From contig NZ_JAAOEO010000002.1 of the NCBI RefSeq assembly GCF_011393025.1, positions 399,580 to 463,579 of the forward strand: a DNA stretch of 64,000 nt, written 5' to 3'. Source of the stretch: Neobacillus terrae (lineage in GTDB: Bacteria; Bacillota; Bacilli; Bacillales; Cytobacillaceae). The notes beneath the pieces are model-generated. The model saw only the letters and a list, made by a program, of their open reading frames with translations, ran no database searches and was not told the origin of the DNA. Every line of letters starts with the position of its first letter. The stretch's first letter is position 1. This document shows, piece after piece, positions 48,769 through 56,813 of the stretch. Made by a program: the position numbers and the translations under genes.

Positions 48769-48794
48769 GCACCTGTTGACAGGTGCTTTTGTTT
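48765..48794 (+). terminator. Intrinsic terminator after ccdC
   Basis: AAGCACCTGT/ACAGGTGCTT hairpin with T-rich tail. Confidence 0.85.
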
Positions 48795-48804
48795 TGGAAA
48801 AACA

Positions 48805-48835
48805 AAAAACTGCCAGGCAGCCTGACAGTTTTAAA
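48805..48835 (-). terminator. Intrinsic terminator of yneK
   Basis: On the minus strand AAAACTGTCAGG pairs with CCTGGCAGTTTT, then T-rich sequence. Confidence 0.8.
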
Positions 48836-49259
48836 ATAAATGTTCAAATGGAGCAACGCTAATTTTATTTTCATTTAATTTTTTACGTAAGAATTTGTGA
48901 TCCCGCTTTGGTGTTGCTAGTATATAGCCTCGGATAACGAGATCTTCAGTGATACGAGGTGCTTTTTCTTTAAGGGCAAGTTCACCAATCTTACCGGCAA
49001 TTTTATGCTTCGCCACATCACGGAATAATTCAGGGACGGGGCTAACCAAATCATTTAGCAAGGCTTTTTCTTCGTCGTGCCACAAATGGAGGGATTCATT
49101 TACAAAATGTTCTTCCCAGTCCATAACAGACTTTCCATCCTGCTTTGGCAGCTTTTTCAGGAACTTCCTGAACATAAAGAAACCGCCAATTGCAAATGAT
49201 CCAACCAGGAAAAGAACCCAAAACAATATAAACCATAGAAACCAACCGTGCAGTTGCAT
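48831..49259 (-). CDS. yneK: DUF2621 family protein YneK
   Basis: A 142-residue protein with one N-terminal membrane segment (about residues 5-28) and a soluble charged domain (MDWEEHFVNESLHLWHDEEK). It matches the DUF2621/YneK family of bacilli, whose function is unknown. ATG at 49259 has AGGTGA eight bases upstream; the longer frame has no such site. It is the last gene in the conserved backbone before the tRNA-Sec and island. Confidence 0.85.
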   Translation of the reverse strand: MQLHGWFLWFILFWVLFLVGSFAIGGFFMFRKFLKKLPKQDGKSVMDWEEHFVNESLHLWHDEEKALLNDLVSPVPELFRDVAKHKIAGKIGELALKEKAPRITEDLVIRGYILATPKRDHKFLRKKLNENKISVAPFEHLF

Positions 49260-49358
49260 TTTTTTTTCACCTACAAAAAATAAATTCACTTTATTATAGA
49301 CTGTTTTCACTATATTAGACAAGCAAACGTCTATTATTGGTAATTAAGTGAAATATAT

Positions 49359-49388
49359 TGAAAGACTACCTACTTTATTAGTATAATA
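49359..49388 (+). promoter_or_regulatory. Promoter of the tRNA-Sec gene
   Basis: TTGAAA (49359-49364), 18-base spacer, TATAAT (49383-49388), 16 bases before the mature tRNA. Confidence 0.75.
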
Positions 49389-49404
49389 AAACATGTTCTC
49401 ATAT

Positions 49405-49501
49405 GGGGCTGAATGGGGTACTGGTGTCCTCCACGGTCTTCAAAACCGCTTGTGACCTGCGTGCCAGGTCAGGTGGGTTCGATTCCCACACAGTCCCGCC
49501 A
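49405..49501 (+). tRNA. selC: tRNA-Sec (anticodon TCA)
   Basis: A 97-base gene with an encoded CCA end. The acceptor strand GGGGCTGA (49405-49412) pairs with ACAGTCCC (49490-49497) except at the last pair. The D arm has a long stem and TGGT loop, with one internal mismatch. The anticodon stem CGGT/ACCG encloses loop CTTCAAA, giving anticodon TCA at 49440-49442. The variable arm GACCTG/CAGGTC is long, and the T arm is GTGGG/CCCAC around TTCGATT. All are traits of bacterial tRNA-Sec. It decodes UGA as selenocysteine with SelA, SelB and SelD, none of which are in the window. Confidence 0.92.
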
Positions 49502-49546
49502 ACCCAGTAATATCAAGGCTTTTTAACTATCATACATAGAGCAGGA

Positions 49547-49571
49547 GACCGAGTAAAATCGGTCTTTTTTT
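49547..49571 (+). terminator. Intrinsic terminator after tRNA-Sec
   Basis: AGACCGA/TCGGTCT hairpin with T7. It may also serve the convergent integrase gene. Confidence 0.8.
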
Positions 49572-49597
49572 ATTAAGTGGTGCCATTTGTCATTGGC

Positions 49598-50716
49598 TTA
49601 CTCAAGCAATCCGTTTAAATGGTCGACGGCAATAACTTCAATTGAATCAGTCAGGTGAGAATAGGTGTCCATCGTTACTTGAATTTTGGAGTGGCCTAAG
49701 CGCGCACTGACAATTTTGGGGTGGACATTCTCCTTCAGCAAAATCGTTGCATGTGAATGCCTGAGATCATGAAACCGAATATCCGGAAGGTTCGCCGCTT
49801 TTAAACACCTTTTAAGTGCTCTAGTTATTTCAGTTGGAGCCATAATATTTCCTTTTGTGTTGCAAAAGACCAAATTATGAGAGTTAAATGAATCTCCGAG
49901 AATTTTTTCCGGGTGGTCGTTTTCTTTCTTGAGGTTTTGCAGAAGCTTGAATAATTCAGAAGTTAACCTTACCCCTCTGGGTTTTTCATTCTTTGGGATA
50001 CTATTAAAAAAATATTTCCCGTTCGCTTCTGTAATGGTTTGGCGGATATAAACCTTACCTGTTGTAAAATCAACATTTTCCCAAGAGAGTCCAATTAACT
50101 CGCTTTTTCGCATTCCAGTATGGGCAGCTGCATAGATAACCGGAAAGTATACCGGGGTTTTTTCCTTTGCCATTTTCAGCAATTCATTGAGCTGTTCTAC
50201 ACTAAGTGTTTTCATTTCTGGTTTAACTGGTTTTGGAGGCTTAGCTCCTTTGGTCACGTTTTTATTAATAAATTCCCAATCGATTGCATCATTTAGCGCC
50301 TTTGACAGAACACGGTGATGGTGCGTGACAGTTTGAGCCGACAATGTTTGTAATTTTTCCTTATAGTAGTTTTGCAGCTCTATAGGTTTTAATTCTCTCA
50401 ATGGGATGCGACCTAAAGAAGGGTGAAGATGAGTTTTGATGATCTTCTCGTATTCAGCAAACGTTTTAGGCTTAAGATTCGTCTTAGCGTAGTTTTCCAG
50501 CCAGTATTCTAGATACTCCCCTAACAACAACTTCTTTTCAACTACCAAGTTGCCTTTTTGTATTTCGAGCATTAATTCGGCCATGGCTGCTTTTGCCTCG
50601 CTGATTTTTTTAAAGCCACGTCTTTTAATTCTCTTCCGATTGCCATTCGAGTCTGTTCCAGCCTCCAAAACAAAATAATATGTTCCATTCTTATCTTTCT
50701 TAGGATAACCAGCCAT
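49598..50716 (-). CDS. Tyrosine recombinase (phage/ICE integrase)
   Basis: A 372-residue integrase with an N-terminal AP2-like DNA-binding part (AGYPKKDKNGTYYFVLEAG), a core-binding SAM-like domain (about residues 55-150) and the catalytic domain. Catalytic residues are visible in TGMRKSE, HDLRHSH, LGHSKIQVT and DTYSHL. ATG at 50716 follows TTGGAGG. It points at the 3' end of tRNA-Sec, 97 bases away, the usual layout at an attL end. It belongs to the integrases of Bacillus phages and ICEs. Confidence 0.93.
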   Translation of the reverse strand: MAGYPKKDKNGTYYFVLEAGTDSNGNRKRIKRRGFKKISEAKAAMAELMLEIQKGNLVVEKKLLLGEYLEYWLENYAKTNLKPKTFAEYEKIIKTHLHPSLGRIPLRELKPIELQNYYKEKLQTLSAQTVTHHHRVLSKALNDAIDWEFINKNVTKGAKPPKPVKPEMKTLSVEQLNELLKMAKEKTPVYFPVIYAAAHTGMRKSELIGLSWENVDFTTGKVYIRQTITEANGKYFFNSIPKNEKPRGVRLTSELFKLLQNLKKENDHPEKILGDSFNSHNLVFCNTKGNIMAPTEITRALKRCLKAANLPDIRFHDLRHSHATILLKENVHPKIVSARLGHSKIQVTMDTYSHLTDSIEVIAVDHLNGLLE

Positions 50717-50805
50717 TATTTTTCCTCCAAATAAAGCTGGACACCAAGCATTTGCACCTATTGTTATCATAAATCAATAGGGATAACTGTTGCAAATATC
50801 ACTTA

Positions 50806-51510
50806 GTGATTAGCTTTAACAATTTTTCACAAAAAAGAATAGAGTTCGTAGACTGTATGGATTTGTATGAAAGGTTAGTTGATATCAGGAAAATAAGTAC
50901 ATGGGAATATTTATTGGAAAATAAAATAACCTTACCAACAATAGCAGAACTACCAGATAAACAATTAGATGACCCATCCTATATGGCCGAATGGTTGATG
51001 GCCGCTGTAATTAGATTTGACAATACTGAAGCGCCAATTCCAATGAAGATACAAGAAATTGATAAGCTAATCGATAATATTCTAGATAAGATGGAAAGAG
51101 ATAAACGGAAATACAAAATAAAAGAGATCTCTCTAATTCCATATAGCCCGTGGAAAATTTTTGCAATACCAACACCAAATAGTGAAGAATCACACGCGTT
51201 TTCTGCAGAGTTTGAGATTAAGGTGCCATTCGCTCAAAATGATGTGATTGAATTAGAATTAACCCCTGATATTTTGCTTATTATTATAAATTTAATAAGG
51301 CAGCATATTTCTAAATACTTTTCAGAGTATGAATTGTTTATGGACCTGTTTCTGCAGTATTATACTTCGATTAATTTAGCTAAAACAAAGGTTGAAAAAC
51401 CAGAGATTTATGATGAACAGTTTAGAAAAGATCAAATAGATAACTTAAAGAAATGGAAATTGGTTCTAAGAGAGTGGGTTGTTGAGCAGTCTGAAGAACT
51501 TTTTTACTAA
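50806..51510 (+). CDS. Hypothetical protein of the island
   Basis: A frame of up to 234 residues, soluble, helical at the C terminus and AT-rich like the rest of the island. I do not recognise a domain. The start is uncertain: GTG at 50806 and ATG at 50857 both lack a clear ribosome binding site, and the frame is open further upstream to a TAA at 50770. It may be truncated at its 5' end. It is divergent from the integrase and followed by a terminator. Confidence 0.55.
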   Translation: MISFNNFSQKRIEFVDCMDLYERLVDIRKISTWEYLLENKITLPTIAELPDKQLDDPSYMAEWLMAAVIRFDNTEAPIPMKIQEIDKLIDNILDKMERDKRKYKIKEISLIPYSPWKIFAIPTPNSEESHAFSAEFEIKVPFAQNDVIELELTPDILLIIINLIRQHISKYFSEYELFMDLFLQYYTSINLAKTKVEKPEIYDEQFRKDQIDNLKKWKLVLREWVVEQSEELFY

Positions 51511-51527
51511 GTGCCTTTAAGTGGTGT

Positions 51528-51559
51528 GTGAGGCGTCAATAACGCCTCATTTTTATTTT
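51528..51559 (+). terminator. Intrinsic terminator in the island
   Basis: TGAGGCGT/ACGCCTCA hairpin with T-rich tail. Confidence 0.85.
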
Positions 51560-51652
51560 AACTATCATGAATATTTGTTTAAATATAAAAAAGAAGGATT
51601 TTAAAAGTATTTGTCGAACACTTAAGCAGCAAATTGTTGGAGGGGAGATATA

Positions 51653-52345
51653 TTGACTGAAGTTAAAGTATGTTTGCATTGTGGAAATAAAACTCAAATG
51701 GAATTAATCAATTCCCATGAACATGAAGAAGGGGAATTTGAATATGACGATGAACAAGGGCCTTATCAAATAGGAGCATACTTTGAGAAGTATAATTTTT
51801 ATAAGTGCCCGGTATGTAATAGGTTTACCTTAGAGCTAGAGGAATCTAATACATTTTATATAGAGTCAAATGGGGCTATGCCGGTAACAACAAAAATTCT
51901 TTATCCCGCTATAGAAACTTCCTTAAGTAAGTTGCCTTCAGGGGTAAAAGCAGCATATCAAGCAGCTCAAAAAGTAAGAAATATTGATGGGGCCATATGT
52001 GCGATAGCTATTAGAAGGACATTAGAGAAAATGTGTAAGGATCAAGGGGTAACTGGTAGGGACTTGTATACAAAATTAAAACAGTTATCAGAAAAGGGAA
52101 TTATCCCGCCCATTTTGGATGAAATGTCCTTTCTCATCAAAGACATTGGGAATCAAGCTGCACATGCTGATGAAGGGGAATTTGATGAGCACTTAATAAA
52201 CTCACTTCTCAAATTTACAAGTATAATTTTGGAATATGTTTATGCATTACCCAGTGAAATAAAAAAAATCCAAAGATATATGAGTACATTAACAGAGGAA
52301 AAAGAAGAGAAAGTGATTGGGGAAAATAGAAAGGATGGGGAATAA
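51653..52345 (+). CDS. Zinc-ribbon plus DUF4145 protein
   Basis: A 230-residue protein. The N-terminal part has two CxxC pairs (VCLHCGNK near residue 7 and YKCPVCNRF near residue 58), a likely zinc ribbon. The C-terminal DUF4145 domain (about residues 95-205) includes AIRRTLEKMCKDQG and DIGNQAAHADE. DUF4145 domains are helical, related to HEPN proteins, and frequent in defence loci. The start is TTG at 51653 after GGAGGGGAG. Its TAA overlaps the ATG of the RES gene, so the two are translationally coupled and likely work together. Confidence 0.78.
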   Translation: MTEVKVCLHCGNKTQMELINSHEHEEGEFEYDDEQGPYQIGAYFEKYNFYKCPVCNRFTLELEESNTFYIESNGAMPVTTKILYPAIETSLSKLPSGVKAAYQAAQKVRNIDGAICAIAIRRTLEKMCKDQGVTGRDLYTKLKQLSEKGIIPPILDEMSFLIKDIGNQAAHADEGEFDEHLINSLLKFTSIILEYVYALPSEIKKIQRYMSTLTEEKEEKVIGENRKDGE

Positions 52346-53427
52346 TGGATAAATGTTTAAATTATATAGAAAACAGAATGATTCTTCCGCTAACTTATGA
52401 TGGAGACTTCTTTAGTTTTATATCAGAATACATGGATAAATACAGAAATGATTTAGCAGACTTAGGTGCAGAGTTAGGAAAAGAGACAATCGATAAAATT
52501 AAAATGGTCAGTTTAGCTGTTAGTAGCGCTGTTGAAGAATATTTTAAGGGGAATCCTGCATTAGCCTACGAGAATTTTAGACAAGTTTTAGATTCTATTG
52601 AAAGTGAACTTACAGGGTTAAATGTAGTAAAAAACCCGTCCACATTTTTCCGTTTGAGAGAAAATAATCAAGGTCATAGTCATAGTTTTTCAAGGGGAGA
52701 AATGTTTCATATTCCCTTTGAGTTAAGGTCCATGGTTAGCACCCAGCGTTTTAGTATTCCGGGATTACCCTCCATATACTTGGGAAGTACATTGTATGTA
52801 TGCTGGGAGGAGATGAATCGCCCCAACTTAAAGAATCTGAATTGTTCCTTATATAAAAGCACAGAAGGACTAACCCTAATTGATTTAGGGATTCCGCCTT
52901 TATACGTGGCAAAATACTCTTATCATCTACTAGAGGGAGAAGCAAATAAGAAAAAAGTGGAAGAGCTGCTGAAGACTTACTTTATACTTTGGCCACTTAT
53001 TGCAGCTAGTTCGGTAAAGGTAAATAATAAACATCATCCTTTTAAACCGGAATACATTATTCCTCAATTACTTCTTCAATTCGTAACTAACGAAAAGGAA
53101 ATCTTAGGTATAAGGTACTTGTCTGTCAATACGAGTAATTCAGTTAATAACTTCCCACTTCACCATAATTTTGTTTTTCCTGTCAAGACAGTAGCTGAAA
53201 AGGGGCATTGTAAAATTCTAAATGATTATTTTGAACTCACACCCGGTATACCATGGCAAGTTTTTGAAATTCATAATTCCTTAGGTTTACCTTCAGGTGA
53301 AACAAATAATCATGTGATGGAGTTGGCTATAGAAGGAATGCCACCAATACAGTATGGTAGAACAGACTTTGGGAAATTCGAACGCTTATTAGAAGAAAAG
53401 GTTTCTACTGGTAAGGTCAATATTTAA
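52345..53427 (+). CDS. RES domain protein
   Basis: A 360-residue protein. Residues 1-95 are helical and could be a HEPN-like N-terminal domain. Residues about 98-265 form a RES domain with Arg103 (FFRLRE), Glu155 (YVCWEE) and Ser260 (GIRYLS), the three residues that name the family. RES toxins studied elsewhere degrade NAD+ and are paired with Xre antitoxins. Here no Xre gene is present; the partner is the overlapping DUF4145 gene. A role in abortive defence is inferred. Confidence 0.75.
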   Translation: MDKCLNYIENRMILPLTYDGDFFSFISEYMDKYRNDLADLGAELGKETIDKIKMVSLAVSSAVEEYFKGNPALAYENFRQVLDSIESELTGLNVVKNPSTFFRLRENNQGHSHSFSRGEMFHIPFELRSMVSTQRFSIPGLPSIYLGSTLYVCWEEMNRPNLKNLNCSLYKSTEGLTLIDLGIPPLYVAKYSYHLLEGEANKKKVEELLKTYFILWPLIAASSVKVNNKHHPFKPEYIIPQLLLQFVTNEKEILGIRYLSVNTSNSVNNFPLHHNFVFPVKTVAEKGHCKILNDYFELTPGIPWQVFEIHNSLGLPSGETNNHVMELAIEGMPPIQYGRTDFGKFERLLEEKVSTGKVNI

Positions 53428-53566
53428 CTCTGTAACAGATATATAGTTAATAAATGCATCTGTTTTGGGGAGGAGGAACAACAGAATAACAGAATGTTCA
53501 TAATTCAACAATTCGACACCTTCCGATTAAGTTACAAAAAATGTATAATTTAGAAGGTTTTTCTTT

Positions 53567-53815
53567 TTGTATAGATTTCAATTCATCAACATATACAGCC
53601 AAGATATACTTCAAGAGCATACCTACGATAAACCAAATCATATCGAAAGGATAATTAAAACGCTTGAAAACCGTCCATCAGTTGGCCCCAATTATTTATA
53701 TCACAATTATAGAAGGACAATAGAAACTGAATTTACACAATGTCGAAAGAAGAAAAAGCGTACTTGTACAGAATATTTTTCAAGACAAGGTTGTGCAAAT
53801 TCCAAGCAAAAATAA
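53567..53815 (+). pseudogene. Possible decayed small gene in the island
   Basis: An 82-residue frame with TTG start and no ribosome binding site. Overlapping frames (an ATG frame from 53539 of about 36 residues and one ending KTRLCKFQAKIKESQL) suggest a short gene broken by frameshifts. No domain is recognised. The remaining part of 53428-53942 has no supported gene. Confidence 0.25.
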
Positions 53816-53942
53816 AAGAAAGCCAACTCTAGGAATATGGGCTCTAGACATTCATCGGTCTAGGGTATTTTTTATGGCCCCCTTAACTGTTTGAAGTATA
53901 TAGATTTGTGCAAAGAAACTACGATAGTATTTACTAACCGCT

Positions 53943-54659
53943 ATGGCGAATGATCCCATATTCGGTAAGTTGGCACGTAAGAATAATGATATTGCTGGAG
54001 ATGAAATATTTAATATAGCTAAAAACCAAGCAGAATTATTGAAGTTATATACTTGGGTAGTCGAGATTGGTACGATAGACAGCAGTGGTTTTACCCCCTG
54101 GGAACAGGGAACCGGATTTTTTTAAAGAGGAGTAGGCTTCGTCACTAATGCGCATGTTGTTAGGATTTATAAAGAAAATAAAAATTCGGTTGACCCTTTG
54201 CACATTCGAATTCATAGATCTCGCTATGCTCCTGAAAGGGTTAATGCTGATCTGGTTAAATATAATGCGGAAAAAGATATCGCGATTTTAAAAGTCGAAG
54301 GTTATGAAAACGACTACGGTTTTGAATATAATACCCATAATGAAAGTGAACAGGAAATCAGGGTTATCGGTTATCCAAATCATAATATTGTAGATTCTTT
54401 AGGAGTGGATCAAGGCCATATAAGACAATATAGGAATCATTTTATGGAGTTTACATTTAACCAAGAAACAGGAGAATTAGACGCATTCCAAGAACGTTTT
54501 ATTGTAAGTGCAAGAATTGTTTATGGTAACAGTGGTGGTCCGATAGTAAATAGCTGCAATGAAGTTGTCGGTGTTGCCACCAAAGGATTCAAACGGCTCA
54601 CTGAAAGCGGGATAGATGAGGATACAGAAGTAAGTTTGCTGTGGAAATTTGAGATGTAG
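53943..54659 (+). pseudogene. Trypsin-like serine protease interrupted by TAA
   Basis: One continuous frame of about 238 codons is broken only by TAA at 54123-54125. Before it the frame reads TPWEQGTGFF; after it comes RGVGFVTNAHVV with the catalytic His. The Asp follows in KDIAILKVEG and the Ser in YGNSGGPIV. The stop therefore sits exactly where family members continue, and a single-base change from a leucine codon would explain it. No ribosome binding site is seen before ATG 53943, and the next ATG (54198) is after the His. It is most likely a recent pseudogene of the island. Confidence 0.8.
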
Positions 54660-54919
54660 TGGAATTTGCCCAACGTGGAAATTCAACACCTACTACTGTA
54701 TAGATTCAGTAATAGTATAACTCTATTGAATAATGGCCATATTCTGGTGGCAAAATGGTGGCGAAAATTAGCCTGTTGCCACACATTCTACCAACTAAAA
54801 CGTATTTCACAGGAATAAAACTAACTATAACAATACACGCATATATGATCTGTTATATTCTTACTCGTTTTTCTAGCTTGACAGGGTTGTGCTAAATATA
54901 ACAAACGATTGAAATGAAT

Positions 54920-55040
54920 TGACACAAAAGCTTGACATCTATTTTAACCAACGGTGTCATAACTTAAAAGTTTTGACACTGAAAATGATAACCAGTATAA
55001 TCAATGATTATAACGGTGTCATAAATTAGTGTCATAATTA
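54920..55040. promoter_or_regulatory. Candidate res/operator site of the resolvase
   Basis: A 26-base near-perfect palindrome at 54954-54979 has outer arms GTGTCA/TGACAC and inner arms AACTT/AAGTT. Two direct GTGTCATAA copies follow at 55016 and 55029, just before the resolvase start. Such repeated half-sites upstream of a resolvase gene are typical of res sites, where the enzyme recombines DNA and represses itself. The rest of 54660-55052 has no gene. Confidence 0.6.
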
Positions 55041-55052
55041 AGAGGTGTATTT

Positions 55053-55607
55053 ATGAAATATGGTTATGCACGTGTATCAACACAGGGGCAGGATTTGCAG
55101 GCGCAATTAGAGGCATTAGAAAAAGAAGTGTGTGAGAAGATTTATTCGGAGAAGTTCACCGGAACAAAGGCAGATAGACCACAATTTAAAGCTTTGCTGT
55201 CTACGTTAGAGGAAGGGGATACTTTAGTTGTAACGAAACTGGACCGCTTTGCCAGGTCGACATCTGAAGCTTTAATGATTGTCAAAAAGCTCTTTGAGCG
55301 TGGCGTAAAGGTGCACGTATTAAATATGGGCCTGATTGAAAATACACCAACGGGGCGTCTTATATTTACCATAATGAGTGGCTTTGCTGAGTTTGAACGA
55401 GATCTTATCGTAGAACGGACACAAGAAGGAAAGGCAATTGCGAGGCAACGCCAAGACTACCGTGAGGGAAGGCCGCGCAAATTTACAAAGAGACAGATAG
55501 AGCACGCACTGGCGTTGCTTAAAGAACATTCGTATAAGCAAGTGGAGGATATGACAGGAATTTCAAAAAGCACATTAATAAGAGCAAATCGTAAGGCCGT
55601 CCATTGA
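55053..55607 (+). CDS. Serine recombinase (resolvase/invertase family)
   Basis: A 184-residue small serine recombinase. The catalytic Ser is in [10 protein letters not shown] (residue 9), the active-site arginines in KLDRFARST and [11 protein letters not shown], and a C-terminal helix-turn-helix is in [16 protein letters not shown]. It resembles resolvases of plasmids and Tn3-type transposons; no transposase is nearby. AGAGGTG precedes the ATG, with a candidate res site upstream. Confidence 0.92.
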   Translation: MKYGYARVSTQGQDLQAQLEALEKEVCEKIYSEKFTGTKADRPQFKALLSTLEEGDTLVVTKLDRFARSTSEALMIVKKLFERGVKVHVLNMGLIENTPTGRLIFTIMSGFAEFERDLIVERTQEGKAIARQRQDYREGRPRKFTKRQIEHALALLKEHSYKQVEDMTGISKSTLIRANRKAVH

Positions 55608-55621
55608 TGGGCGGTTTTTAT
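55593..55621 (+). terminator. Intrinsic terminator after the resolvase
   Basis: CCGTCCA/TGGGCGG hairpin, T5. Confidence 0.75.
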
Positions 55622-55854
55622 TTGCATAGCATACGGTTCTGAATCTTTCGGAACAACAAAGCTTTTTTCAAACCCTTTTGAAACTTTCAGAACTGGTTAT
55701 ATCAATAAAAGCGTTGACCATATTGAACTAAGTCAGACTAACGGATGGGCTCTAACGCACCATAGTTCATCGACCTTCCTCTCCCAGCCGTAGAATCAGT
55801 ATTGAGTCCATTTTCATTCTCTGTGGTGAAGCGCAGATTTTGCGATTCATGGAT

Positions 55855-55940
55855 GGCTAACGGGGGCTTATGTTGAGTATTGGTGCTCACTGCGGCAGCA
55901 TCTTTTTTCTTTGTATGCTAACGGGCAGTATTGTTAAATA
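55855..55940. repeat. Interspersed CTAACGGG repeat remnants
   Basis: GCTAACGGGGGC (about 55857) and CTGCGGCAGC...TATGCTAACGGGCAG (about 55892-55930) belong to the same family as copies at 62250-62322, 63345-63392 and 63815-63842. No gene is supported in 55622-55980. Confidence 0.5.
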
Positions 55941-55981
55941 AGCTAAACTGTTTTTTTGAATTTGTTGAATTATATTCCTTA

Positions 55982-56023
55982 AAAAACGACCTGAGTCCGT
56001 TACAAATATGGACTAAGGTCGTT
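55982..56023 (-). terminator. Intrinsic terminator of the tetR gene
   Basis: On the minus strand AACGACCTTAGTCC pairs with GGACTCAGGTCGTT (one mismatch), then T6. Confidence 0.85.
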
Positions 56024-56047
56024 CGGGTTTTCCAAAAACATTGTTGA

Positions 56048-56596
56048 CTATTCCAAGTTCCTATCTAACAACGCTCCTGTTTGTTCTGCAATGACTCGAG
56101 CTGGTAGAGGCATTCCATTCCTGAACCACCATTCCACTGCCCCTACGATTGCTGAACCAAAAAATTGAAGAATAACTTCTATATTTAACCCTTTATTTTT
56201 TCCTTCGGTATTATCTACTTCAGCCTTATACTCTTCGATGACTAAATCAAGAAACCGACTACGAAAATAAGGGGCACCTTTACTGGCTAACATCGTTGAA
56301 AAGAAAAAATAATTACGCTCAAAGTATTCGAACCAGACATAATTTCCTTCTTGAAATGTCATCTCAGATGCCGATTGGCATAGCTCTCGGAGATTTTCCA
56401 TGTGTTCTTCAATCATCTTATCCAGGAGATCGTATTTATCTGTGTAATGAAGATAAATTGTTCCTCTATTCACATCGGCCCTGTCAGCAATATCCTGAAT
56501 GGTAATGTCATCAAAACTTTTTTCAGACATCAGTTCAGTTACTGCTTTTTTTATAGCTACTTGGCTCTTGGCTATTCTTCTATCTACTTTTGACAT
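56048..56596 (-). CDS. TetR family repressor
   Basis: A 182-residue regulator with the N-terminal TetR helix-turn-helix (FDDITIQDIADRADVNRGTIYLHYTDKYDLLDKM) and a ligand-binding C-terminal domain. It is divergent from the AhpD-like gene. GTTGATTAATCAAC-type palindromes in the gap are its likely operators, so it probably represses the redox gene cluster and itself. The inducer is unknown. Confidence 0.9.
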   Translation of the reverse strand: MSKVDRRIAKSQVAIKKAVTELMSEKSFDDITIQDIADRADVNRGTIYLHYTDKYDLLDKMIEEHMENLRELCQSASEMTFQEGNYVWFEYFERNYFFFSTMLASKGAPYFRSRFLDLVIEEYKAEVDNTEGKNKGLNIEVILQFFGSAIVGAVEWWFRNGMPLPARVIAEQTGALLDRNLE

Positions 56597-56620
56597 TTTA
56601 ATTCACCAATCTTTCTGCCG

Positions 56621-56731
56621 ATAATCAACAATTTTGATTGATTTGTTGAGTAATCAACGAATTGCGCGAAATTAACCATTGATAGTATGAAGGGTTTTTT
56701 TATAATTATAAACAGATGTTGATTAATCAAT
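56621..56731. promoter_or_regulatory. Divergent tetR operator region
   Basis: GTTGAGTAATCAAC (56645-56658) and GTTGATTAATCAAT (56718-56731) are near-identical palindromes placed near each divergent promoter. The segment 56621-56682 recurs at 59090-59151. Confidence 0.6.
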
Positions 56732-56813
56732 CAATATTAATTTTTAAAAGCATCAAGTTGCAGCTGATTTTTGGAATAAAAAAAGTAAATTAAATTCAGA
56801 CAGGAGGTTTTTT

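Noticed and set aside
52091..52105. ATCCCGCC near 52097 as a second att copy of the tRNA-Sec end
   Set aside because: Only about seven bases match and it lies inside the DUF4145 gene.
54123..54125. In-frame stop in the protease gene as another selenocysteine or recoded codon
   Set aside because: The codon is TAA, which is not decoded as Sec, and the family has no Cys at this position.
53943..55607. The resolvase region as a complete Tn3-type transposon
   Set aside because: No transposase gene and no terminal inverted repeats were found in the flanks.
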